DNA of 15,479 bases from CAZODA01 sp964578485 (GCA_964578485.1 CAZODA010000066.1:1-15479), one strand, 5' to 3'; counted from the stretch's first letter, positions 1 through 7,399 are shown. Translations and numbers: made by a program. The notes: generated from the letters alone by a model not told the origin.

Positions 1-120
1 AATGAAGGAATGAAGGAATGAAGGAATGAAGAAATGAAGGAATGAAGGAATGAAGGAATGAAGAAATGAAGGAATGAAGGAATGAAGATATGAAGGAATG
101 AAGGAATGAAGAAATGAAAA
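1..120. repeat. Octamer tandem repeat array, left copy
   Basis: Fifteen consecutive 8-bp units of consensus AATGAAGG fill this stretch, with no spacers between them. Variant units AATGAAGA occur at units 4, 8, 11 and 14, unit 12 begins with T, and unit 15 decays to AATGAAAA. The first eight units follow a G,G,G,A pattern, so there is a 32-bp higher-order period. Because 8 is not a multiple of 3, every frame meets TGA quickly and the array is not coding. The array touches the window edge, so its true length is unknown. The same array occurs inverted at the right end. It is a minisatellite-like repeat, not a CRISPR. Confidence 0.95.
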
Positions 121-157
121 ATTGAAAATGTTGAGGACTACGTCGTTTAGAAGGGTT
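113..157 (+). repeat. Unique core adjoining the octamer array, left copy
   Basis: This 45-bp segment continues the octamer array and matches the reverse complement of 15332-15391. It contains the motif TTGAGGAC, then CGTCGTTTA, then AAGGGTT. Relative to the right copy it has two substitutions and lacks a 15-nt segment that contains a second GTTGAGGAC. The array and core together therefore behave as one inverted repeat element about 150 bp long. No gene is visible in it. Confidence 0.85.
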
Positions 158-235
158 ATTGAGCGAAGCGAAATCCCGATGACGGCGTGAGCGGGAAACG
201 GGAAGAGTTAAGGTTATCAATTAAAATGTAAAACT

Positions 236-320
236 CTCCTCCTTTTTTCAAGGAGGAGTACGCCAAGCACAATTTGAAATTATGTTTTTGTTTGAAAGAA
301 TTGCTTGGCGGGAGGTGGTT
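236..320. repeat. REP-like nested palindrome unit
   Basis: Two hairpins lie side by side. The first has a perfect 9-bp stem, CTCCTCCTT at 236-244 pairing with AAGGAGGAG at 250-258 across a 5-nt loop. The second pairs CGCCAAGCA at 261-269 with TGCTTGGCG at 302-310, and the stem extends by AATT on each side after a one-base bulge. The unit is followed by GGAGGTGGTTAAA. This layout resembles dispersed palindromic (REP/BIME-like) intergenic units of Bacteroidota; that family assignment is from memory. No neighbouring gene is close enough for it to be an obvious terminator. Confidence 0.6.
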
Positions 321-381
321 AAAATTCGTGTTAATTCGGGCCTCGCTCCGCTCAGCCACCATGTAATTAGTACATTAAAAA

Positions 382-454
382 CTTTGCGGGCTTTGCGTGA
401 AAAACATTCGTGTAATTAAAAAATTCGTGTTAATTCGTGTAATTCGTGGATAAA
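382..454 (+). repeat. Dispersed repeat block: CTTTGCG unit plus 50-bp unit, left copy
   Basis: Positions 382-401 read CTTTGCGGGCTTTGCGTGAA, whose reverse complement matches the second 23-bp unit near the right end (15122-15141) with one mismatch. Positions 405-454 form a 50-bp unit built from ATTCGTGT/TTAATTCGTG elements ending in GTGGATAAA. This matches the reverse complement of 15168-15217 with three mismatches in 50. The two sub-blocks are in a different order from those on the right, so the ends share modules but are not simple mirror images. The remainder of 158-561 outside the listed repeats shows fragments such as CTCGCTCCGCTCAGCCACC and no gene. Confidence 0.85.
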
Positions 455-561
455 AGTCATGCCTCGGTTATCCTGGGCGTTTCGAGGCCGCGAAGATCTG
501 TGGTTATGAATATTATTTTTTTCCTTATCTTTAATGTTTCGTTCAATTAAAGACCTTAACT

Positions 562-1083
562 ATGGAAATAGAAATCATTAAAGGTGATATAACTAAAATT
601 TCTTGTGATGCAATTGTCAATGCTGCCAACAGCGGTTTAATGGGTGGAGGTGGTGTTGATGGGGCCATACACAAGGTAGGTGGTCCTGCCATTCTTGAGG
701 CCTGCAAGCTTATCATAGAACAATCGGGTCCTTGTCCTGCCGGAGAAGCTGTAATAACTACTGCAGGAAATTTACCGGCACAGTTTGTTATTCATACAGT
801 TGGTCCTATTTGGCAGGGTGGAAACAATGATGAAGCTGAGAAATTGGCTAATTGTTACCGAAATTCACTTTTATTAGCGCAGGAAAACAACTGTAAAACT
901 ATTGCTTTCCCCAATATCAGTACCGGCGTTTATGGCTATCCAAAAAAGGAAGCTGCCGAAATTGCCTATCAAACAACAAAAGAAACAAGTAAGCTTACTC
1001 CAAAGATTAAAAAAGTAATATTTGTTTGTTTTGATGATGAAAATTATGAATTGATGAAGAAGGTAGAAAGTCTTAGTTCATAA
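562..1083 (+). CDS. ymdB: Macrodomain ADP-ribose hydrolase / O-acetyl-ADP-ribose deacetylase
   Basis: A single macrodomain of 173 residues, the normal length for the stand-alone YmdB/MacroD-type family. Such cytosolic enzymes bind ADP-ribose and remove acetyl from O-acetyl-ADP-ribose or ADP-ribose from acidic side chains. Visible motifs in order are GDIT (8-11), NAAN (20-23), GGGGVDGAIH (28-37), a central IHTVGP strand (77-82) and the phosphate loop ISTGVYGYP (119-127). N23 and D33 correspond to the catalytic N25 and D35 of E. coli YmdB, and Y124/Y126 lie in the substrate loop, so activity is expected. The ATG at 562 gives an N-terminus that aligns with the family and there is no signal peptide. 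No strong Shine-Dalgarno is seen, as is usual in Bacteroidota. It stands alone between repeats and a secreted-protein gene, so context does not reveal its physiological target. Confidence 0.95.
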   Translation: MEIEIIKGDITKISCDAIVNAANSGLMGGGGVDGAIHKVGGPAILEACKLIIEQSGPCPAGEAVITTAGNLPAQFVIHTVGPIWQGGNNDEAEKLANCYRNSLLLAQENNCKTIAFPNISTGVYGYPKKEAAEIAYQTTKETSKLTPKIKKVIFVCFDDENYELMKKVESLSS

Positions 1084-1240
1084 AAGCTATTATCCAAATT
1101 TTATCAAAATAATACCTGATATTTATTATATCATATTATAGAAAAACATAAATTTACAAAACAATTTTTCTTCTTTGTATTTTATGTTTGTGATGGATTA
1201 ACTTGAAATATTACTAATAAAAGTACTACTTCGCTCTAAC

Positions 1241-1261
1241 AAAGACCTTAATAAGATCTTT
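1241..1261. promoter_or_regulatory. Small imperfect palindrome in the leader of the secreted-protein gene
   Basis: AAAGA at 1241-1245 pairs with TCTTT at 1257-1261, and inside them CTT pairs with AAG around a 3-nt loop with one mismatch. It lies about 70 nt before the start codon at 1329. A possible Bacteroidota -7 element (TATGTTTG, consensus TAnnTTTG) lies upstream at 1183-1190 but has no good -33 partner. Either could be chance in AT-rich DNA. The rest of 1084-1328 shows no gene and no clear terminator for the macrodomain gene. Confidence 0.2.
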
Positions 1262-1328
1262 AACAGAAGAAAATCATTTCAATAAGATTAAAACGTTTCG
1301 TTTTTTTAATATTAAAAAAAACCTTATT

Positions 1329-4300
1329 ATGAAAATGCCAATTCAGAAACATATTTTTTCTCTCTTTCTATTTTCAATTCTTTTTTCATTTGCGGGACTG
1401 TCGGCTCAAGAACAACTTTTATTGTGGGATTTTGAGGATACTGTTTCACCGCTAAGTATTAATGAAGACATTATTGCCTCGGACATTTCTATTTCAGCCG
1501 GAAGCATTTCATTTCAAAATGGCGCTGATGAAGGCGGAAAAAAGATAGGATATGCTTCTTCCTGGAGTATCAACAATGAATTTGATGCTAATGAAAAATA
1601 TCTTGAATATTCATTTTCCCCACAGGAGGGTTATAAAATACTCTTAAGCTCCTTAAGTTTTAAATTTGGCAGAACGGATAAAGGTCCAAAAAAGGTAGCT
1701 ATTCAATATAGTTTTGATGATTTCAATACTGAGGGAAATTTCCTGCTTGAAGATGCTGCCGTAAACAGCACCAATACAGGCAGTCTTGATTATATTATAA
1801 TAAGCGATAACTTACCGCCGGAAATAAACAGCAGCTTAACAATAAGGATATGGGGCTATAATACTGACAGCGGCAATTTCAGATTCAATGATTTTACTGT
1901 TAACGGCTTTATTCAGCCTGAAGATTACGATATAGTTTTTCCTCCCTCCTTTTCACCCAAGGGCGGCAGTTTTACTGAAGATGTTGAAGTTTCACTAACA
2001 TCTCTTACAGAAGGGGCAGATATTTATTACAAATTCAGTGAAGAGTCTGATTGGATTTTATATGTAGAAAAGCTGTTAATTTCAGAAACTACCACTGTTT
2101 TCGCCTATGCAAAAAAAGAAGGAATGGATGATAGCAGCATTAAGAATGCTACTTTTGAAATGCCTGTAAAAGTTGCAAGCATAGCCGAATTACGTATGCA
2201 TGCAGGGGATGATAGTTACTACAAAATAACAGGAGAAGTGGTATTTACTTTTTTTACCGACAACGCATATAATCAGGCATATATTCAGGATAAAGATGCT
2301 AAAGAAGCTATCCTTCTTCATGATGCAGATGCCAAAATCATTAGCGACTATGATCTTTACGCCGGAATTGTAAACCTTACGGGTAGTATTACCAATTTTC
2401 GTAATATGCTGCTTTTTGTCCCTGCAAAAGATCCGGGACCGGCCTCTTCGACGGGCAATGATGCTTATATAGAAACTGTTTCTTTTGAAACTCTAAACAC
2501 TGCATTTAGCCGGGGTATATCAGATTATCAGGGCCAACTTGTTTATCTTGAGGATGTTTTGTTTATCACCGAAGATGAAGAGTTCACTGAGGGTGGGAAC
2601 TATCAGTTGAGAGATATTAGTTCAAATACAATTAATTTGAGGACTCCCTATCCAAATAAAGATTATTTGGGTGCCAACATTCCAAAAACATGGCAAAATA
2701 TTAAAGGCGTAATTTTACAGGAAGATGAGCATGTTATTGTAATTCCAAGATTTACCGACGATTTTGAAGAATCCGACTTAAACAACAATCTTGTTGCTAC
2801 ACCGGATATTAATCCTAAAGGTGGAAGATTTACTAATCCTATTGAAATCTCAATTTCCACCTCAACGGAGGATGCCACAATATTTTACACTTTCGAAGGG
2901 GCTGATGCTGATGAATCGGAATGGCATGAATACAAGGGAGTATTTACCATAAAGGAGAGCTGTACTTTATGGGTGATTGCCAAAAAAGAAGGTTGGATTA
3001 ACAGTCCTTTGGCAAAGGAAACATATATATTCCCTGACCCTATGGAAGTCCCTTTTATTACGAAGTTCAATAACAAGGAAAGCTGGAACCCAGACACAAG
3101 CGGAGGATCATACGGATTAAAGGAATATACTGAAGGAGGGTGGAGTTTTACCGCTGAAAGTTCAATTCGCGATACTGATATCTGCTATGACGAATCGGAC
3201 TATTCTTTAAGAAATCGTGGTGACCTTGTTATAACAAATGAGCTAGCGATAAATGATTTAGGCGGTTTTAGTCTTTTTATGCTTAACTGGAGAAGCAGTC
3301 CTGCTGCCAACCGGGAAGTTTTATTAAGTCTTGATGGAGGTGAAAACTATAATACTATTGGGCTTATTGATGCTAACTGGGCTACCAATATCGATGAGTT
3401 TCATCCTTTTACTTTTTATCTACCCGACGGAGCACAAAATTTTAATGCCGGTCAGATAATAATTATATTGGAAGGAAGTGGAGCTAATAATAATCGCATG
3501 CGAATCGGGGCTTTTAAAGCATTAGAAGAAACTGATTTTGTACTGCCTCCAATAATTTCACCTGATGGCGGAAATGTTTTTGCAGACATTGAAGTCAGTA
3601 TAGAATGTCCTACGCCTGACGCACAAATATATTACAGGACTTCTGAAGCTGAAGACTGGACACTTTATCAGGATAAATTTACCCTTAGTGAAACAACAAC
3701 AATATTTGCCTATGCTGTTAAGGAAGGTTCGCAAGATAGTGAGCTCACTATTGCCACATTTTCTTTTCCCATTGAAGTTGACGATATAGCAATTTTAAGA
3801 AAGGGGAAAAAAGATGGCAGCTATTATAAACTTAAAGGAGAAGCTATTATTACATTTATGACCTCTTTCCGGAACCAAAAATTCATACAGGATGAAACTG
3901 CTGCTATACTCATTGATGATCCTGATGGAAATATTACAACAGCTTATTCACAATACGATGGAATAAAGGATTTAACAGGCTTCTTGACAACTAACTTTAA
4001 TATGTTGCAATTATCGGTTGTTACAGATCCCGGGGAGCCGGTCAGTTCTGACAATAAATTAAGTGCCTTAGAAATAAACATTTCTGATTTAAACAGGGAT
4101 TATCAAGCTGTTTTAGTATCAATTTCGAATGTGCTTATTTCCCACGAGACAAAAACAGTTTTTGAACAAGACAGTTATATTATTACTGATTCACAAAACA
4201 ACAGCGGCGTGCTACGTGTCAATTACGAAGATTTACCTTATTTGAATGAGGAATTTCCTACTACAAACCAAGATATAACAGGTGTTGTAATTGAGTTTCA

Positions 4301-4607
4301 GGAAACAATGCAAATTATGCCTCGTTCATGGGCTGATTTTAAAAACACTAATGTTGTTGATTTAGACAAATTTTCTTCCTCATTAGTTTTATATCCAAAT
4401 CCGGTGAAAGATATCTTGTCTGTCTCTTCATCTGAACTTATTGAACACATACAAATTATTAATATAAACGGCTCAGTAGTGAAGTCAGTTAGAGCAGGTT
4501 TAAATCATTTTAATATAAATATTGAAAAGCTGCCTGCCGGTTTATATTTTGTTAGGCTAACAACTATTGATGGGGATATAATCAACAAAAAAATAATAAT
4601 AGAATAA
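1329..4607 (+). CDS. Modular secreted protein with chitobiase-type domains and T9SS sorting signal
   Basis: This 1092-residue protein begins with a Sec signal peptide (hydrophobic 9-23, likely cleavage after A26) and ends with a type A T9SS C-terminal domain (about 1018-1092: LYPNPVKD, a central INGSVV strand, LPAGLYFVRL, KKIIIE). It is therefore expected outside the outer membrane. Domains in order: a beta-rich jelly-roll-like N-terminal region (about 28-195); a chitobiase/HEX C-terminal-like domain (about 204-278); a long beta-rich module that may be OB-like (about 280-478); a second chitobiase-type domain (about 488-568); another jelly-roll-like region (about 572-730); a third chitobiase-type domain (about 738-814); and a second copy of the OB-like module (about 816-1004). 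Residues 204-478 and 739-1004 align along their whole length, an internal duplication. No catalytic signature is recognised, so a binding, scaffold or adhesin role is inferred. The only gene downstream is convergent, 15 nt away. Confidence 0.9.
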   Translation: MKMPIQKHIFSLFLFSILFSFAGLSAQEQLLLWDFEDTVSPLSINEDIIASDISISAGSISFQNGADEGGKKIGYASSWSINNEFDANEKYLEYSFSPQEGYKILLSSLSFKFGRTDKGPKKVAIQYSFDDFNTEGNFLLEDAAVNSTNTGSLDYIIISDNLPPEINSSLTIRIWGYNTDSGNFRFNDFTVNGFIQPEDYDIVFPPSFSPKGGSFTEDVEVSLTSLTEGADIYYKFSEESDWILYVEKLLISETTTVFAYAKKEGMDDSSIKNATFEMPVKVASIAELRMHAGDDSYYKITGEVVFTFFTDNAYNQAYIQDKDAKEAILLHDADAKIISDYDLYAGIVNLTGSITNFRNMLLFVPAKDPGPASSTGNDAYIETVSFETLNTAFSRGISDYQGQLVYLEDVLFITEDEEFTEGGNYQLRDISSNTINLRTPYPNKDYLGANIPKTWQNIKGVILQEDEHVIVIPRFTDDFEESDLNNNLVATPDINPKGGRFTNPIEISISTSTEDATIFYTFEGADADESEWHEYKGVFTIKESCTLWVIAKKEGWINSPLAKETYIFPDPMEVPFITKFNNKESWNPDTSGGSYGLKEYTEGGWSFTAESSIRDTDICYDESDYSLRNRGDLVITNELAINDLGGFSLFMLNWRSSPAANREVLLSLDGGENYNTIGLIDANWATNIDEFHPFTFYLPDGAQNFNAGQIIIILEGSGANNNRMRIGAFKALEETDFVLPPIISPDGGNVFADIEVSIECPTPDAQIYYRTSEAEDWTLYQDKFTLSETTTIFAYAVKEGSQDSELTIATFSFPIEVDDIAILRKGKKDGSYYKLKGEAIITFMTSFRNQKFIQDETAAILIDDPDGNITTAYSQYDGIKDLTGFLTTNFNMLQLSVVTDPGEPVSSDNKLSALEINISDLNRDYQAVLVSISNVLISHETKTVFEQDSYIITDSQNNSGVLRVNYEDLPYLNEEFPTTNQDITGVVIEFQETMQIMPRSWADFKNTNVVDLDKFSSSLVLYPNPVKDILSVSSSELIEHIQIININGSVVKSVRAGLNHFNINIEKLPAGLYFVRLTTIDGDIINKKIIIE

Positions 4608-4622
4608 TAATTTTATGCGAAT

Positions 4623-4817
4623 TCAAGTGCTGCGTCCTTTACGCTGTGCTTCTCTATCCTGAGATCTTGCACAGCCAATACCCCGTTTTTTTAAATGGGG
4701 GTTTTTACCAACGTGGGGATTTACCATGCCTCCTTTCTTTTTAAGAAATACACCAACAGAAAAAAGTAAGGCTGCAATAATTAACAATAAGATAAAGAGA
4801 ATAAAGGTTTTAAGCAT
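4623..4817 (-). CDS. Small single-pass membrane protein, conserved hypothetical
   Basis: A 64-residue protein with one transmembrane helix (about residues 4-25, mainly I, L, F and A), then a basic KKK stop-transfer segment and a hydrophilic cytosol-facing tail. The tail carries the pattern HVG-N-x-x-LKKRGIGC followed by SQDREAQRK. I recall this tail signature from small uncharacterised Bacteroidota proteins; that is memory, not a search. The tail contains a single cysteine (C49). The start at 4817 is 29 nt after the stop of the upstream glycosidase-like gene, so co-transcription is likely. The stop codon lies 15 nt from that of the convergent secreted-protein gene. The function is unknown. 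The coherent helix-plus-basic-tail design argues that this is a real gene. Confidence 0.7.
   Translation of the reverse strand: MLKTFILFILLLIIAALLFSVGVFLKKKGGMVNPHVGKNPHLKKRGIGCARSQDREAQRKGRST
4681..4706 (+). terminator. Possible intrinsic terminator inside the convergent small gene
   Basis: On the + strand CCCC (4681-4684) pairs with GGGG (4697-4700), G4685 can wobble with T4696, TTT (4686-4688) pairs with AAA (4693-4695), and the loop is TTTT. A G and five T residues follow at 4701-4706. It lies 74 nt after the stop of the secreted-protein gene, where a terminator is needed because only 15 nt separate the convergent genes. The stem is short and the same bases encode HLKKRG of the small protein, so it could be coincidental. 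Confidence 0.35.
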
Positions 4818-4846
4818 ATTTCAAATTCCCCAATACTGTTATTTAA

Positions 4847-6751
4847 CTAATTATCATTTGCATAAAGATCAAAATATACAAAATAAAAGCTGTCATGTAT
4901 CATAACAAATGGCATTAGTACAAAATCCTCAGGATAAGCAACTTTGGTATAAAATGCCTCCGGGTGATCAGGCAGTTTCTCCACCCAGTTTTCAGGCTTC
5001 CTGTCTTTAGTCTTTAATACGGGTATGGAGATGGCTTCATCCATCATATCATCGCCTTTTTCCTCAAAGAGCCCTGCCAATACAAGTGGGCCTTTCATTA
5101 TTGCCACTGTGTTGTCATTATGCGGCATAGTTTCCATTCTTAAATTAAATGGAAATCGCAGTTCAAGTTTATCACCATTTTTCCAGCGTCTTTCAATGGC
5201 TACAAAAGTTCCGGCTTTACTTTTTATATCTAAGCTCTCTCCATTCAGTAAAATCTCAAAACCATCAACTGCCCAGCTTGGATGACGTATTTGCAGGCTT
5301 AGTTTTATGCTTCTTTTACATTCAAATTCTAAAATAGTTTTCTCTTCAACAGGAAATTGAGTATGCTGTCGTAAAGTTAGTCCCTTTTCTTTCCATTTTA
5401 ATTCTGATGCAACAAAGTTAGTAACAAACAGTTCTTTGGGATTATGATGATAAATTATTTTACTATAATTCGAATGACTCTCCATTGCTGTTCCTACACA
5501 ACAAGAAAAATCAAAGGGATGGTGATAGAATTTAGCCCCTCCTTTTTCCGTAGAGTTAAAAGAAGCAACTCTGCCTGTGAACGGATGTTGCGAAGCAAGG
5601 ACGTGGTTTAACAATGCAGTTTCATAATAATCGGCAACTTTGGCATTTGCTTCCCACATAAATATCTGCTCCGATAATTTCATCATATTAGAAACAGCAC
5701 AAACTTCAGAACATCCATTAGAAGAACCCTCACTTAAGCTATCAACAAGGCCGAAATATCCATGATTGCCAATGCCTCCGGTAACATAGGAATAATTATC
5801 TACAAGCAAGCTCCAAAAAAAATCCACAATTTCCTTATCTTTTTCATTTCCTGTTAAGGCATAACGCTTTGCCAATCCTATAAACTTTTGTATTTGGGTG
5901 TCGGCATGTAGGCCGGGCAATATATCTTTTTTTTCGCTTAAGGGAAACAATACAGCTTCATGATAAAAATCACCGGCCATTTCAAGATAATTCTCATTTC
6001 CTGTAATAGCGTACAAGTTCAACAATGCATCATTCATACTGCCATAGCCACATTCAAGAACTTTCTGCTTCTGATCATGATTCAAGCTTTGCATTATTGT
6101 CCCAAGCCAATCGGCAAAGTCAAGAGCTATTTTCAAAGCTTTTGGGTTATCAGCAATTATAGCAGCATCAAGTAAACCCTGCAATATTTTCTGTTGAGTA
6201 TAAAAAGGCATATACAAAGTATTAAGTTCCTTTTCTGAAGAAAAAATTCTGCCCTTTGCCAGCTCCTCTTCCATGATATATTTAGCATTGGAAGATGCTC
6301 CTATATACCCATTGCCATGAGTCTCTTGCACAAATTCAAGTTCATCAACAATGTAGTTTATAGGGTTTAAAAAATCACGCTTACCTGTAGTTTTGTACAT
6401 AGAAGCACATGCCGACAAATAATGCCCGAGGCCTGCCCCTGCCATAGTAGTTGCTTCCATACCTCCATAATGCTCGGCTTTCGGTTCCAGGCCGGCTTCT
6501 ATTCTGAATTTTGCTAAAAATTTATCTGGATTATAAGATAATAATATCCTTTCATTGACATTTGTTGCATATAAAAAAGGTCCTTCAAGGAGTCTGACAT
6601 CTTCATGCTTAAAGGGATAAGCACGCAAATGTTTCAGCTTCCTGTTTTCTAAGAAAACAACTTTATTGTTTTTCTTAGAATTACAGGAACTTATTAGTCC
6701 AAAGCTTATCAGAAATAAAATGACAAAAACATATTTTACAGTATTCTTCAT
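4847..6751 (-). CDS. Lipoprotein glycoside hydrolase of the GH127/GH146 (DUF1680) superfamily
   Basis: A 634-residue protein with a lipoprotein signal peptide: a hydrophobic stretch followed by the lipobox ISSC, giving the lipidated residue C23. The N-terminal (alpha/alpha)6-barrel family features include DVRLLEGPF (51-59), HYLSA (110-114) and NGYIG (147-151). Characterised members are beta-L-arabinofuranosidases acting on plant or glycoprotein arabinan. The metal/nucleophile set is kept: E349 and C351 (SEVC) and the pair C417-C418 (SCCVG), equivalent to E338, C340, C417 and C418 of Bifidobacterium HypBA1. The region resembles GH146 more than GH127 by eye (CCVGTAMESHS). At the position where relatives carry REHF/GEHF, whose Glu is thought to be the acid/base, this protein has GYF with G331, so activity is uncertain. 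A beta-sandwich-like C-terminal part follows from about 440. No SusC/SusD pair is nearby, and the small membrane protein gene follows 29 nt downstream. Confidence 0.85.
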   Translation of the reverse strand: MKNTVKYVFVILFLISFGLISSCNSKKNNKVVFLENRKLKHLRAYPFKHEDVRLLEGPFLYATNVNERILLSYNPDKFLAKFRIEAGLEPKAEHYGGMEATTMAGAGLGHYLSACASMYKTTGKRDFLNPINYIVDELEFVQETHGNGYIGASSNAKYIMEEELAKGRIFSSEKELNTLYMPFYTQQKILQGLLDAAIIADNPKALKIALDFADWLGTIMQSLNHDQKQKVLECGYGSMNDALLNLYAITGNENYLEMAGDFYHEAVLFPLSEKKDILPGLHADTQIQKFIGLAKRYALTGNEKDKEIVDFFWSLLVDNYSYVTGGIGNHGYFGLVDSLSEGSSNGCSEVCAVSNMMKLSEQIFMWEANAKVADYYETALLNHVLASQHPFTGRVASFNSTEKGGAKFYHHPFDFSCCVGTAMESHSNYSKIIYHHNPKELFVTNFVASELKWKEKGLTLRQHTQFPVEEKTILEFECKRSIKLSLQIRHPSWAVDGFEILLNGESLDIKSKAGTFVAIERRWKNGDKLELRFPFNLRMETMPHNDNTVAIMKGPLVLAGLFEEKGDDMMDEAISIPVLKTKDRKPENWVEKLPDHPEAFYTKVAYPEDFVLMPFVMIHDSFYFVYFDLYANDN

Positions 6752-6814
6752 ATATTCTTAACCACCATCATTTTAAAGGGCTAAAATAATCTAATTTAAC
6801 ATCATTTAAAAAGC

Positions 6815-6854
6815 AAAAGAGGCAGAATCCCAATTAGGGAACTGCCTCTTTTTT
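6815..6854 (-). terminator. Strong hairpin terminator after the V-ATPase operon
   Basis: An 11-bp perfect stem pairs AAAAGAGGCAG (6815-6825) with CTGCCTCTTTT (6842-6852). A second short stem, TCCC with GGGA (6828-6831 and 6837-6840), lies inside it around an AATTA loop. T residues follow the stem on both strands, so it could work in either direction. It lies 77 nt beyond the stop of the K-subunit gene and before the start of the glycosidase-like gene, so its likely job is to end the operon transcript. The rest of 6752-6931 shows nothing else clear. Confidence 0.85.
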
Positions 6855-6931
6855 ATAATTTTTCTATTTTTTCTGAATAGTAAATATTTTCAGGCTTAAA
6901 AATATTACAGAACGGCGCTATTTAAGTCAGA

Positions 6932-7387
6932 TTATGCAACGGCGAGTCCAATTAGGAAGACAGCTGCCAGAGCAACAATTGGATATAGTTCTGTAAATAC
7001 TGCAAGTATAAGTGTTTTACCACCTACATCATGTCCTGATCCCACAGCAGCGATACCATTTGCACAAACTTTTGCCTGATTAATTGCAGAAATAAGTCCA
7101 ACAATACCGAGGGCAAAGCCTGCTCCAAAAACTGCTCCTGATTGCAGCCATGTAACATTTGGCACTAACAAACCGAAACTATTCAACAGATAATAACCTG
7201 CAAAGCCGTATAATCCCTGGCTACCGGGAAGTGCGGTCAGCATAATATAGGTTCCAAATCCTTCGGCATTTTTTTTGAGTGAGCCAATCGAAGCATTGGC
7301 AGCAATTGCACAACCGATGGCACTACCAACTCCCGACAATCCAATCATCAGACCAATACCGAGATAAGCAAATACAATAGATTCCAT
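6932..7387 (-). CDS. atpK: V-type ATPase membrane rotor subunit K (duplicated proteolipid)
   Basis: A 151-residue protein with four hydrophobic helices in two hairpins, the usual double-hairpin K proteolipid that forms the ion-carrying c-ring. Helix 2 contains LPGSQGLYGF (53-62), helix 3 ends in INQAKVCANGI (102-112), and helix 4 contains the key carboxylate E133 in TELYPIV. Aligned with Enterococcus hirae NtpK (ligands L61, T64, Q65, Q110, E139), the equivalents here are L53, S56, Q57, Q104 and E133. Only a T-to-S change is seen, so all five Na+ ligands are present or conservatively replaced. The first hairpin has no carboxylate, giving one ion site per four helices as in NtpK. It is the last gene of the operon, 12 nt after the I gene and just before a strong hairpin terminator. 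Confidence 0.95.
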   Translation of the reverse strand: MESIVFAYLGIGLMIGLSGVGSAIGCAIAANASIGSLKKNAEGFGTYIMLTALPGSQGLYGFAGYYLLNSFGLLVPNVTWLQSGAVFGAGFALGIVGLISAINQAKVCANGIAAVGSGHDVGGKTLILAVFTELYPIVALAAVFLIGLAVA

Positions 7388-7399
7388 ATTCTAATTGTT

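Noticed and set aside
1..120. CRISPR array
   Set aside because: The repeat is 8 bp long with no spacers, and no cas genes are present.
121..150. Short reading IENVEDYVV in the core, reminiscent of four-helix-bundle (23S intervening-sequence) proteins
   Set aside because: The left copy stops after nine codons, a TGA lies just upstream in frame, and no start codon is available. The match is too short.
156..362. 68-codon open frame on the minus strand
   Set aside because: It lies wholly across the palindromic repeat mosaic, its translation has no domain or signal features, and the frame is explained by the repeats.
1183..1190. TATGTTTG as the promoter of the secreted-protein gene
   Set aside because: It matches the -7 consensus, but no TTTG-like -33 element lies at a suitable distance, so it was not listed as a separate promoter.
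6752..6931. Subunit F or G hidden between the K gene and the terminator
   Set aside because: The interval is only 180 nt, holds no open frame of suitable length on either strand, and contains the operon terminator.
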